A DNA stretch of 64,000 nt from Telmatactis stephensoni (lineage: Eukaryota; Cnidaria; Anthozoa; Actiniaria; Isophelliidae). This document shows, in pieces, positions 49,172 to 59,990 of the stretch. The stretch is from contig JALIZF010001876.1 in NCBI GenBank assembly GCA_029948255.1, forward strand, positions 496,001 through 560,000. Reading direction: 5' to 3'. The notes beneath the pieces were generated by a model. It was not told the DNA's origin. It worked only from the letters and a program-made list of their open reading frames with translations, and did no database searches. Made by a program: the position numbers and the translations under genes. The stretch's first letter is position 1; the number at the start of each line of letters is the position of its first letter.

Positions 49172-51390
49172 TATAGTACAATAATTTGCTTCAGCGGCAA
49201 CGTTCTCAAATATCAAGAAAAATCATCGAATTCTGATGCTGTAATTTGAAGTAATTTCTCTTCTAAACATTTTAAAAGCACTTAGCTTCAGTTACGCCAT
49301 ATACAGAGACACCGATTTTCGTATTAAAAAGAAATGATTTTCTCCTTTTTTGCAATCTTAAGAAGGCCGCTAGGACTTCTACATGCCAAATATCCGTCAA
49401 ATGTCCAGAAAAATATATGCAAAAACGGGTGCTATATTGATATTTTTTTATGCTCACCTCTGGTGACAATGGCATAATTAACATTAAAACTATTCAGAAG
49501 CAGAAGTGCAATGAAATTAAATTTTAACCACTGGTTAATCTTCCTCGTTTGTTAGCCGAAAGGGAACTTTTGGAACACAATTCTTAAAACTGAATTAAGC
49601 TTATTTGAGGTAAGTATGTTTTGCAATTTTGTATATATAAATGGTCCGTTAGAACGACCCGGGATACAAACCCCAACAAAGTTTATTGTATTGTTGTTGT
49701 TGTTGTTGCTTTAACTGTCACCGAGAAAACTTTGATGATGCTTTGCATTTTAAATCTGACGCAGTATACGTCAATGATTGATCTAAAACCTACATTTTCC
49801 CTCTCGATGGTTCGTGAAAGAAAACTTTGCATACTACCTGAGGGTGTACGTATATAGATTTCTCATTGAATTTCATTCAAATAAAAGAAATCAATTCAGG
49901 GCTCCTTAAATCCTTACTGGTATTATTATGAACAAAAGTCTGAAAACTTTTATGAAAGCAATCCGGCATTTATTGATATTCATTATTCGCAAATGTTCAC
50001 AAGAATATAACTGAAGATAACGAAACTTGAATTGTTAGGATCGAATCCAAGTAAATGCAAAATTAGGGGGAAAACAGTTTTAAGACCTTGAAGGTTTTTA
50101 ATCAACATGAAACCGTCAGATATTTAAAGTCACACATCAGTAACGCCTAGAATTAGTGATTAAGAACAAAATTTATCAAGTGTTTTTTTTTGCGGACAAG
50201 TCGAAATTTTCTAGAAAAACGTCGACAAATGCGAATGAAGCATTTCGCAAATGAAGATTTTTACTTAAGTTGAAAGGTATGATATGCTATCCTCTTTAAA
50301 TGCGTTTTAATAACGCTTGTTTCTCAAGAATATTACCGACCTGTTTCAATGATCTCTTTAATGAAATTGCCAAAATTTTTACACCAAAAACTTAACTTCC
50401 AAATTTCTCGAAACCTTATTACAGAGATTATCCAAAATGTCTGTGTAAGACTATATATACATATATCCTATAAAGCAATGTCCCAAAAAAGGATGCATTT
50501 GAGAATGATGATGGCGTCACTACGTTGTTATGGCAACACTGACCTCGACCACTTCTTCATTTCCATCTCTGTATAGTTCAGCAACAGCAACGATCCTTCA
50601 ATTGGATGATGTATAACGTCGCACGAACTGCTCAAACTTGGAAAAAACGTATTAAGCCACCTTAAATGTAGAGCTTTGGCTCGTATCACGTTTCGTTAAT
50701 AATTATCTGAAATACATTATTGATGCGAAGCGAGCGATGATTAAAAATTTACGTGCACGCGGTTTTCAATTAGAGTCACCTAGATCACTCGTGGCTTAAC
50801 TATGAATGCACTGTTTAAATTTTCTGTACATATTTAAATCAAGGTGTTGATTATTGAAAGGTTATTAAAATTTAGCCCTCATCTTAGAGGTCCAACTGTG
50901 TATTAATTTTCTATTGGCATTAAGTAGAAGCACGACTGTTTAAAGCATTGCATATACTTGAGCTCGAACTTGAACTTGAACTTACATAACCTTAAAATAC
51001 ATGGTCTTTGACTTCGATTTATATTTGGACCATTGTTTTATCATTGAGAATATCTGTAACGATGCCAAAATATCGCTCATTTATCACATCTTTTGAATTA
51101 AATAAAGATAATCAATTTGATATAATGAATAGAACATGCCTTATGAATAAAGATTTTGAAAATTGAACTTGGTCTCTTGAAATTTCAGAAACTATAGCTC
51201 AGTAGTTTGCTAAACTAGTTGTTGAATTTGGTAGCCTCAAAAACCAAGACTCCTGAGAAAGTGTAGAGTACAACGAAAGGTAACGGCGTTTTCTTGGACG
51301 GGAAAAATTCGAAATCAGGTAAAATTCGTTGTCAGTTTTTGATAGTCCTTCACGTGTAAATGTTTTAGTTACTTGTTTTAAATCAGTTCA
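49172..51390. other. Intergenic, no gene recognised
   Basis: A short (ttg)n run at about 49690. Otherwise AT-rich with chance frames only. Confidence 0.45.
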
Positions 51391-51475
51391 CTTCATTCTA
51401 TTTCATGTATTCCATATCATTCTATTCTATTCCATTCTATTTTATTAATTTCATTTCATTTTATTTCAAGAATGG
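51391..51475. repeat. (ATTCT/ATTTC)n low-complexity tract
   Basis: Runs of cattctatttc, cattctattctattcc and ttcatttcattt words, about 80 bp upstream of the receptor leader. Confidence 0.85.
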
Positions 51476-51540
51476 ATACAGTACCTGTGATTTCTTTAAA
51501 GAACTGATTTTAATGTTGCTGATTCGCCAAATAAAGTCAA

Positions 51541-51557
51541 TTTTTCTTTCTTTGCAG
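51541..51557 (+). other. Probable 5'-UTR 3' splice site of receptor B2
   Basis: tttttctttctttgcag ends at 51557, 29 bases before the ATG. This would cut the codons upstream of ATG out of the message and supports the start at 51587. Confidence 0.65.
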
Positions 51558-51586
51558 TGCTTTTTCTGAGTATAAATTATAAAGAT

Positions 51587-52591
51587 ATGCTTTCTCAAGA
51601 AGAAGATATAGCTTTGAGAACAGTATTTGGAGTTCTAATCTGCCTAAACTTCGCAGGAAACATTTTAGTTTGTTTGGTTGTGCGACGTTTTCTATTCATG
51701 AGAACAACAATGAACTATCTTCTCGTCCATCTCGCTGTATGTGACATGTTGGTGGGTTTGTTTATATTTCCTCGTCACGTGTTGTTTGGACTTTACGACC
51801 ATCCAGATGGTGTAACTGGTGATTTCCTCTGTAAGTTTGTGACTTACGGAAACATGGCATGGCCATCACTGAGTGCGAGTATTTTAACGCTTCTGGTCAT
51901 AGCATGGGAGAGATATAATGCTATTGTAAAACCACATAAAAACAGGATCCATAAAAGACATCTTAAATACGTTTTTATTGTGTGTTGGGTGTACGGCTTG
52001 CTGGTAAGTGGTTCGCCAGCCATTGCAGCACTGTTTTATAATTCTCGTATCAAGTCATGTGACTATCAATGGATAGGGGACTGGGGAGCAAAACTGAATG
52101 GCGTCTTGTGGCTGTTTGCTGTTCTTGGCATTCCTTTTTTAATTATATTGCTCCTATACGGAAGGGTAATACGGACTCTTTGGTTTCAACGCAGTCAAGT
52201 TACAGATGTTTCCCAGCGTTCACTGCAGATGTCACGCAAGCGTATCACAAAAATTACCGTGACAGTCACGGTCATCTTCTTTTTATGCCTTATGCCTAAC
52301 GCCTTATACTTTTTCATTTTGTCGATGTCCCCACAAACATCTAATACAGAATCCCTCACATCTGCCGCACCTATGTTTTATCCAATATCTCTTCTATTAC
52401 TCCTCTTACACTCAAGCATCAACCCTGTGATCTACTCACTACATTCCACACGATTCAGAAGATGCTTAATTTACCTACTTTGTAAGCGGCTGAGGAGTAG
52501 AATACGTATCGACGGTAACGATTTTGAATTACGCAATATGAGTCGAAGAGATAACGAGCAGAAACCTGAATCTTCTAATGACAATCACTGA
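51587..52591 (+). CDS. Class A GPCR, subfamily B copy 2, single exon
   Basis: A 334-residue receptor. The open frame extends ten codons upstream, but only from a GTG and across a splice acceptor, and the protein start MLSQEED matches the 62.5-kb copy, so the ATG at 51587 is chosen. D in TM2, GDFLCK Cys, WERY, second-loop Cys (KSCDY) and TM5 Pro are present. TM6 has CLMP, with Leu at the toggle-Trp position. TM7 has NPVIY with a His just before (LHSSINP), where most of the others have LNSS. The tail carries FELRNMSRR, and an FEL motif recurs in the tails of the 55.2- and 62.5-kb copies. TM4-TM5 is the most diverged part. Ligand unknown. Confidence 0.93.
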   Translation: MLSQEEDIALRTVFGVLICLNFAGNILVCLVVRRFLFMRTTMNYLLVHLAVCDMLVGLFIFPRHVLFGLYDHPDGVTGDFLCKFVTYGNMAWPSLSASILTLLVIAWERYNAIVKPHKNRIHKRHLKYVFIVCWVYGLLVSGSPAIAALFYNSRIKSCDYQWIGDWGAKLNGVLWLFAVLGIPFLIILLLYGRVIRTLWFQRSQVTDVSQRSLQMSRKRITKITVTVTVIFFLCLMPNALYFFILSMSPQTSNTESLTSAAPMFYPISLLLLLLHSSINPVIYSLHSTRFRRCLIYLLCKRLRSRIRIDGNDFELRNMSRRDNEQKPESSNDNH

Positions 52592-53009
52592 TAGATTTAG
52601 CTGTCGCCCACCACCGAACGTTTCTATAGAAAAAGAACCAACTTCGGCCACCCATAACTTTGGCGCTATTCATCGAAACTACTTCAATATTTCAACACTT
52701 ACTAGGTTTGGTGTGCTCTTTTCAAATATTATATTTTTGTTTTTGTTGGATTCAAATTTAAAATGTCACGCAAGAGGTAGGTAAAGCTCATTTACTAAAG
52801 TTTTAAAACCACATGAGTTTCAACACAACAATTCACCGGTCTCGGTTACTTACCCATGCATGGTTACTGCATGCATACATTAAATAACTTCTTTTGCTGA
52901 TGTTAACTGTTAGTCAGCTAATGTTTCCCTTTATGGTTACCAATACGTCTTTCGAGTCTTGTCGCATTTCGTGCGATAACTCTTTTTGAAATAGGTATAT
53001 CTTCTTTCG

Positions 53010-53115
53010 ATTTCGTGTAGCTTTAATTAGCTTTAAATACCCGTAAAATGGAGAAGTGACGGGAAGCAAAGGAAGCACCCTTCGAAGCTTTATACACGCA
53101 CCACTGTCTGAGGAG
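53010..53115 (+). mobile_element. SINE fragment sharing the body of the 5.3-kb element
   Basis: gtagctttaattagctttaa, then atacccgtaaaatggag, matches the minus-strand body of the SINE at 5260-5465. The tRNA-like head is not present upstream, so this is a 5'-truncated copy or a related family with another head. Confidence 0.6.
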
Positions 53116-53190
53116 AATTGGGCAAACACTCCCCACGCTTTAAAGATCAATTACCCATATTTACAACTTGTTTAATTACCATTATAATGT

Positions 53191-53500
53191 TTGGCCTCGT
53201 CCACACATATGTGTTTGAATACTTTTTTGTGCGTTTAGGCCATCTGTCCACACGAAGATGATAAAAACTCTCACAGAAAACGCATACTTTTAAAAACGCT
53301 GACGTCATAGCACTATTTAATGCTTTTTCAATGAAGCGTTCACCATTGTTTACAAGTTATTAAAACGTTTTCGAAAAGTATTCGTTTTCAAACTAAAACG
53401 CATTCGTGTGGACGGCAACATTCGTGTGGACGGCCCTAAAACGATTCGAAAACACTCACCGAATTCGTGTGGACGCAAACGCATACGTGTAGAGGGGTCA
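53191..53500. mobile_element. MITE with GTCCACACG-type ends, about 310 bp
   Basis: Left ggcctcgtccacacatatg faces right gcatacgtgtagaggggtc. Internal copies of cattcgtgtggacggc and the tccacacgaag words, and aaacgttttcgaaaa, make it self-complementary. No coding frame. Confidence 0.7.
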
Positions 53501-53711
53501 ATTTAACTACATTTAAATGGATTTCAAAGATGAAGAATTTCAAAGTTTAATTCTTAGGAAATGTAATATATAATACCTTGAGAAATACAGGTGGAAAGCC
53601 ATGAATATAAATGCTATGGATATCCTGTAAATAAAGATTTTAAGAACTACATCAGGATTCTTATGACATCTTGTCAATCGAATTCATAGCAGGTGCGAAG
53701 TGGTGTGTTCT

Positions 53712-53822
53712 TTCTTAGTTTTACTTCTTGTTTTTCTTTCTTCATTTCTTCCTTTCTTCTTTCTTTACCTTCTTCTCTTTACTTTCTTTGTTTTTTGAGA
53801 AACCTTCCTTCCTTCCCTTTTT
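53712..53822. repeat. Pyrimidine-rich CTTT tract
   Basis: Runs such as tttctttcttcatttcttcc and ccttccttcccttttttt. The small Phe/Leu/Ser-rich frame across it is a by-product. Confidence 0.9.
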
Positions 53823-54842
53823 TTTGTGCTGTGAATTATATACGTATATATTGTACATTTAAAAGGCGGACTGCAAGCTATCACTTGGGAGAAATTACAA
53901 GTAATTTCAACTTGTACTACCCATGATTGAAAAAAAATCCCTCCCGTTGTTCTTTTTTCACTTTTTACTTCAATCTTGTTTTTCTAAACGTCGAATTTCA
54001 ATTTAGCCTTTGCAATGAATAATTTACCCGTGATCTAATTTGAATCTAATTAGAATAATATACTCTTTGAAGTCAAGGTGTATAATGAGAATGTCATTAT
54101 AAGTGAAGAGTTCGTTAACCGTTGTTGCACTTGTGTATCTCCAGAATATACACAGCATTCGTTGAACAACACTGTAAAGACATTTCATGGTCAAACGTAG
54201 CTCATTAAAAATGTTCCACACGAGGCTTGTCTAAGTTGCTATCAATGGAGGCCATATCCTGTTTTCAAAAGTAGTTCTGTCTGTTTGAAAGCTCATTGGG
54301 GCAGGTTTACCCTCAGACAAACACAGATAATGAGATTCATAGGTTTTTAACATCTGATTGATAGCGATTTGCTTATGTATATATCCTTATAAATATATAT
54401 TCTAAGTGTCTATGTCTGTTTATATCAGACGTCAGTACTAAAAGAGAAATGCAAAAAAGTGTACTAAAGTTTATTAGAAATAATTTCATTTGTCAAGTAC
54501 GGCAATATGTAAAAAGGATAAGAACTGACAAACAAAAGCCAGACGAAATATCTGTGAAGGTAATAACGATGAACATTTTCGGATAAAAGGTAAGCATCTT
54601 TGTTTTATTTGGACTTGTCTTCGACGACCACGGTATTTACGGCAGAAAATGTTGACAAGACCTATCACATTTTTTACATAAAATTTTCATCAATTATATT
54701 CGGAATTTATTTTCGTATTAAGTGAAACCAGCTTTCTTTAAGCTAGGGTATGAAGATAATTTAGTGAGAAACAGCCTAACAAACCAACTGATAAACAGCT
54801 AGCCAGAACAGAAGTGTATAAAATATATATCGTCATAGACCA

Positions 54843-54987
54843 AGGCCCAGTTGTTCGAAAGACGATTAGCGTCAACCCAGGGTCAATTCATTTTAAATGT
54901 AAAGAAAACACTTCAATTCAGATTCAATGTAAAACCATTCATTTTAACCCATACAGGATTAGCGTTAAACGTTCTTCGAACAACCCA
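54843..54987. mobile_element. MITE family M4, short worn copy
   Basis: ggcccagttgttcgaaagac at the left and gttcttcgaacaaccc at the right. Between them one or two worn versions of the 36-bp unit (aaaaccattcattttaaccc). It lies about 220 bp before the receptor leader at 55.2 kb. Confidence 0.75.
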
Positions 54988-55187
54988 AATCTACAACTTT
55001 ATTCAAGTATGACTTCGAAGTATTTCTTTCCATAGAGAACAGTTTAAGCCTCTGGCTACATCCGCTTGTCACACCTTATATATCTCACTCAATCACCTCA
55101 AATGTTTCCTTCTGGCAAAAAAACGCTCTCATTTTGAGATTCCTATTCTATCTTAATTGCAGTGTACATGTGGCTCTGGATTTTCAT

Positions 55188-55205
55188 ATAACTTTCCACC
55201 TTCAG
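55188..55205 (+). other. Probable 5'-UTR 3' splice site of receptor B3
   Basis: ataactttccaccttcag ends at 55205, 19 bases before the ATG. Confidence 0.5.
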
Positions 55206-55224
55206 TGATGTTTTGATTGAAACA

Positions 55225-56265
55225 ATGTACTCTACAGAAGTCGATATAGTTTTTCGGACAGTATTTGCAGCTCTAATGTGTGCAGACCTCGCAGGAAACA
55301 CTTTAGTTTGTTTGGTGGTGCGACGTTTTCCATTCATGAAAACAACAATGAACTATCTTCTCGTCCATCTCGCTGTATGTGACATGTTGGTGGGTTTGTT
55401 TTTATTTCCTCGTCACGTGTTGTTTGGACTTTACGACCATCCAGATGGTGTAACTGGTGATTTCCTCTGTAAGTTTGTGACCTTCGGAAACGTGGCATGG
55501 CCAGTTGTGTTTGTGAGTGCCTTCTCACTAATCATCATAGCGTGGGAGAGATATAACGCTATCATAAACCCTTTTGAAAGCAGAAGTCCTAAGAAATACC
55601 TTAAGCGTGCCATTGTCTTGTGTTGGGTAGCTGGTGTCTTAATTTGCTTGCCAGGAACCGTAGCCATTGCTTACAATCCTGATATCAACTCATGTGACTA
55701 CTTCTGGATAGCAGACTGGGGACGTAAAATGGACGGAGGTTTATGGCTGTTGGCTGTAGGATGCCTCCCATTTCTTGTGATGCTTGCCCTCTATAGCAAA
55801 GTGATACGGAAACTTTGGTCACATCACGAAGCTGAAAATGTTTCCCGACGTGCTTTGCATTTGTCACGCAAGCGTATCACAAAAATTGCCGTGACCGTCA
55901 CGATCGTCTTCTTTTTGTGCTATTTGCCAAACGCGTTATACTACTTCATACTGTCGTTCTCGTCACAAAAATCTCGAGTGGAATCTCTCAACACCACTGC
56001 ACCAGCATTTTACCCGATATCTCATCTATTACTCCTCTTCAACTCCAGCATCAACCCCGTGATCTACTCACTACACTCCACAAGATTCAGAAGATGTATA
56101 CGTATCCTTCTCTGTGAAGGCATGCAAAACACTCATCAATTCAGAAGAAGTTTTGAATTGCGAACCAGGAATCGTACAGACATGGATCAAACTGTATCTA
56201 ATTCAAGAAACATGTCAAATGAAAGAATCAACGACGTTAATGGCTGTATGCATCCCATTTCTTAA
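55225..56265 (+). CDS. Class A GPCR, subfamily B copy 3, single exon
   Basis: A 346-residue receptor. The frame is open four codons further up, but only from a TTG, so the ATG giving MYSTEVD is used. D in TM2, GDFLCK Cys, WERY, the second-loop Cys (INSCDY), CYLP in TM6 and NPVIY in TM7 are present. The third intracellular loop is short and basic (RRALHLSRKRITK). The tail is the longest of the set, Asn/Ser/Arg-rich, with SFELRTRNRTD. It is closest to the 62.5-kb copy (shared ESRSPKKYLKRAIVLCW-like stretch after TM3). Ligand unknown. Confidence 0.93.
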   Translation: MYSTEVDIVFRTVFAALMCADLAGNTLVCLVVRRFPFMKTTMNYLLVHLAVCDMLVGLFLFPRHVLFGLYDHPDGVTGDFLCKFVTFGNVAWPVVFVSAFSLIIIAWERYNAIINPFESRSPKKYLKRAIVLCWVAGVLICLPGTVAIAYNPDINSCDYFWIADWGRKMDGGLWLLAVGCLPFLVMLALYSKVIRKLWSHHEAENVSRRALHLSRKRITKIAVTVTIVFFLCYLPNALYYFILSFSSQKSRVESLNTTAPAFYPISHLLLLFNSSINPVIYSLHSTRFRRCIRILLCEGMQNTHQFRRSFELRTRNRTDMDQTVSNSRNMSNERINDVNGCMHPIS

Positions 56266-57480
56266 GAATAGCCAGAGCGCTTGCAGGACCAGTTGTCTAA
56301 AGCGCTTCTCAAGTGAAACACTGTTGAGGTTTGCCATACAGATTTGGCTGGAAAATTATTTACTACGAGATGAAATTTGAGCGTTTGTATGCATCTTAAA
56401 TGAAGCAATCGATATTCACTCATAACTAACTAGTTGTTGTATGATGCAAGTGAAATGCTGCGAGAATGCTAAATGGTATAATAAAATAATTCCTATTACG
56501 GTAACAACAATATAATCCTTTGTTGGCTTACCACCTAAAATCATTGTAGTAAAGAACTTTTAATTAACAATATTAACGTTAAAGCTAGTACATGTAGTAA
56601 ACAACACTACTAACATACTTAACATAAAATCAGTCGTGCTACACATCTATTTCATTTTGATGGTCATTTTGTCTTCTTGAATCAAATATGTGATCGACTG
56701 TAGGAGCATTCCATCCGGGGAAATCAAACATGACTGAGCGCACAAAATCGCTTAAAACTCATATAAAACATCGACTTCCCCTGGAAATCTCACTAAAACC
56801 TTGATGAATACTTCCAGCCAAGAATAAATTTGAGTTTGGCACAATTAATCGTAAATGATCAAACAGATCCGTCGTCCAAACAGAAAACGTGCAAAGAAAC
56901 ATGCCTTGTTTGGGCGACGCACATCTTGATGAAGAAAGTTGCTGACCTAATGTCATGCATGTTCAGAAGTCTGTAGTTCTGTGGCTAGCACATCCGACAG
57001 AAACGTTGCCAAAAACACGCTTCGACTAGCTACATTAAGAAGGTCAAGTGAATTCAAAACAAATCCCGAATTCAATAGTTATTTAATCACACATTGTCCT
57101 CCAATCATTTTTGAATTTGATTCGTCGACTTCGGAAAAAGTGACGTCAGGGATGCTAACTATTTAACCAATCCATGCGGATGGAAATTCCTTTGCTAACT
57201 GGTATGTAAAAAAGACCGGGAAACCTCCGTCATGTGGTGCACGCATCTAAGGTAAGAGCCGAAAAGATGGGGAAAATAGGATGACCTAAACTCGGAAAGA
57301 CCTAAACTCGGAAAGCCGAGTTTTCCGGAATTTTCCAATTGGAATGACATATGCCATCAATTTTCCCAACCGGAATTTCCGGTTTTTCCGGGTAAATGGT
57401 AAGCGCCCAGTTTAAATGAAAAGACGACAATGTGAATACTAAAATGTAATTTATAATAATACAAATAAAGTAGGCTGCTG
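56266..57480. other. Intergenic, no gene recognised
   Basis: AT-rich with chance frames. At 57295-57390 a Gly/Glu-like run of ggaatttccgg and ttccggaattttcc words makes small palindromes only. Confidence 0.4.
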
Positions 57481-57481
57481 A

Positions 57482-57510
57482 TGTTGTTGTTGTTGTTGTT
57501 GTTGTTGTTG
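57482..57510. repeat. (TTG)n microsatellite
   Basis: About nine uninterrupted ttg units. Confidence 0.95.
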
Positions 57511-58371
57511 AAAATCATACGCTTTGGGTTTCTTTCAGTAATCGGAAATTGTCCGCTGACTTCCGCAGGCTCGGGTATTATTATTATCATTTTTTGCTTT
57601 GTTTGTTGTTTGCAATAGGGGTAGAGGATCCCATTGATATAAAAAGCAGAGCCCTAGAATTAAAGTCGCAGCAAGGGTGCTGTCAGTAACAATTGTCTAA
57701 TAGACTCTCATTGAAACTAAGGATACGGAGTAGAATATGTAAAAAAACAGGTGAAAATAGATGACGGCCGTCAAGGTCAGCAAGAGTGTCTGATATTTTC
57801 ATACATAAATTATAAATGAATTCTAAAAAATTGATTTGTACAGTGGGACCTCTCGGCACGGACGCCGCTCTATTACCGACAGATCTTTAGATCCTGGCAG
57901 GTGCGTGGGTCTTCCGTCCAAATGATTTCCATTCAAATTGCAAAGTCAAAAATTGCTCTCCATTTTCAATTTTCAATTATTTAATTTTTTTGCCAAGAAA
58001 AAAAACCTGGAAAATACAAAATCGCGTGTAGAAATAATGCGTGTACATCGGCGCCATTCGATTTTCGATTCGATCAAAAATCAAAAGTTGCCCATAAATT
58101 CAATTTTTGTTTGAATTTCAAATCAAAAATGCTGTTTGTTTCAATTTCGTTTTTTGATTTAAATACAAGATTAAAATCGAACAACGAAATTAAATTTTAC
58201 AGAAAAGCCTTCAAATTGATTTTTTCTTCAAAATCGACACGAGTTTGAGAGACAACATGTGACCGTGCAGGGGAGGGGTCTTAGTTCGAAAAACGGACGG
58301 GCTGCTTAAAAACAAGTGTACTTTATTTGTAGGGGAGGGAACGATAACATGCATTTTGTTTCTTAATCAAT

Positions 58372-58431
58372 ATGGCGAATTTTCGGGAAGAATCCACAGA
58401 AGATTTTCTTAAAAGTAACATTCCATACAAG
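58372..58431 (+). CDS. Possible first coding exon (20 codons)
   Basis: An ATG in fair context (atatATGG) opens a 20-codon frame ending exactly at a strong donor, AAG then gtaagt at 58432. The peptide is hydrophilic and acidic at its N-terminus (MANFREESTEDF, then LKSNIPYK). No downstream exon was identified in the window on this strand, so this could be the start of a gene lost to repeats, part of a mobile element, or chance. No family is claimed. Confidence 0.3.
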
Positions 58432-59606
58432 GTAAGTCACTATGCACAGCTCTAGGGTAGGGTTGGGAATATTTGACTTTGCCGCAACAAACAACAGGCA
58501 GCCAAAGATATAATACGAATAGGAAGGTATGCAACTTCTCCTGCTTACACCGGCCTCACACAGCAAGTTGACCGGAATGACGTGTATTTTATGGGACTCC
58601 GACTCAAGCAGAAACTGCAACACGGGCCGTGTAAGCTGGCCGGGCTTCCTGTGGCTAATAGGAAGACGATAATGATTTTTATAAGATTTTGAAGCTCAAA
58701 TGAGGATTAAATTAAAGAAGAGCGCAATAGAAAACGCTTTTAACTTTCGTATTATGATTTATTTGATGTCAACACTGAGATAAGAAATATTAATCCCGAA
58801 CCGACAAGCTTCACATCTCCTATCGCTCATGGAAGTGCGCAGAAAAGGTTTGAGTGTTAATTTCATACTTAGCAGTCATAAAGTCTGTTGCCTGGGAATC
58901 TAAATCTTAGCTGTTGGATATTATTGCATTGAATTATTGGATAATTAATTTAGCAGGACTTCTCCCTGTATTCATTCTTGGAATATCAAACAAATTACAA
59001 TTTCTATTACAATTTTTAGGGATTTTTTTCTTTTTATAGTAGTTTTTGGGTGGACTAGCTTATATTGTTCCTTGTGTTCCCTTCTACTTCTTCCCCAGTT
59101 TCTTTATAATCTCGTATTTGTTGTCTTTATTCTCAATTATTTAATTAAAAAAAAAAGAAATGACGAGTTTTTCCGACGTTTCGATGTTCTCTTGCATCAT
59201 TATCAAGGATGTTTATATAGTTAATGAACTGAGTTTATAAACCAGATAATGAAATAGTAGTAACAAAGAAAGGAATGTTTCAGGGGATGAACACCTTGGT
59301 CTTGATGGAATCCTTCTGTTTATTTAGCGCTGGCTTCATTTCTTTAATGTAAAGCATCTCATATTGCTGGGTTTCATCCATTCCTTTGGGAATTCAAAAG
59401 AGCGGTGGCCATGTTGGATGAACAAACAAGTGACGCTAGTGAGAAATCTTTTGTTGAAGTTCATCTAAGATGGCTGCCGTGACGTCACATGACAACGCTT
59501 AATGACTGAATTGCATGCATGTTGTTCAAGTTTTTTCTTTCTGTTTTCTGTTTTATTAACAACAAATACATATACTATATATTAATTGTTGAGGACTTTA
59601 AGAATG

Positions 59607-59682
59607 ATTCATTGTTTTATTGCTACAGACTGTTTCGTATGATCAAAAATTGACCACACTCTTCAGGCAAGTTACAATGAAT
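59607..59682 (-). ncRNA. Type I hammerhead self-cleaving ribozyme
   Basis: Read on the minus strand from 59682, every element of a hammerhead is present in order. Stem I 3' strand: AUUCAUUG, bulge UAAC, UUGC. Core CUGAAGA (59666-59660; the CUGANGA consensus). Stem II of 10 pairs: GUGUGGUCAA with UUGAUCAUAC, two of them G-U, loop UUU. Core GAA at 59636-59634. Stem III of only 3 pairs: ACA with UGU, loop GUC. Cleavage nucleotide A at 59624 (triplet GUA). Stem I 5' strand: GCAA, bulge UAAAA, CAAUGAAU, pairing exactly with the other strand. Cleavage is expected between 59624 and 59623. Family knowledge: type I hammerheads with tiny stem III occur in Penelope-like retroelements and animal retrozymes, where they process transcripts. 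No reverse transcriptase frame and no second ribozyme copy was seen nearby, so this is probably a solo or decayed element end. Unusual points: A instead of U at variable core position 7, and A17 at the cut site. Confidence 0.8.
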
Positions 59683-59935
59683 GACCGTTAAAATTCTGGC
59701 ATTTGAAATTTACAGATTGTGATTGCGTTACGTGTTGATAAAACATCTTAAAGTGTATTTGTGTCTGTGTCGACAAGGGCTAGCTAATTCGTTACGTTTG
59801 TTGAGAGTACAAAGATGTTTTTGACAGATGATTATATATTTTTCAGTTAGACATAAGTTACATTTTTTGCTTATATTACTATACGGTCTACATTTCTTTA
59901 GAAGTTTTGTTAGCAAATACATATATGTATACATA

Positions 59936-59990
59936 AATACAACAAATACATATATGTATACATAATACACATAAACAGATATCTACATAC
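59936..59990. repeat. AT-rich direct repeat
   Basis: tacatatatgtatacata occurs twice, around 59918 and 59947, linked by aatacaacaaa. Confidence 0.7.

Noticed and set aside
51557..51586. Upstream start of receptor B2
   Set aside because: The upstream codons start with GTG and cross a strong splice acceptor; paralogues begin at the ATG.
59168..59215. A second hammerhead (minus strand, GAAACG context)
   Set aside because: The expected core reads UUGAUAA, changing the essential C3 and G8, and stem I does not pair; at most a remnant.
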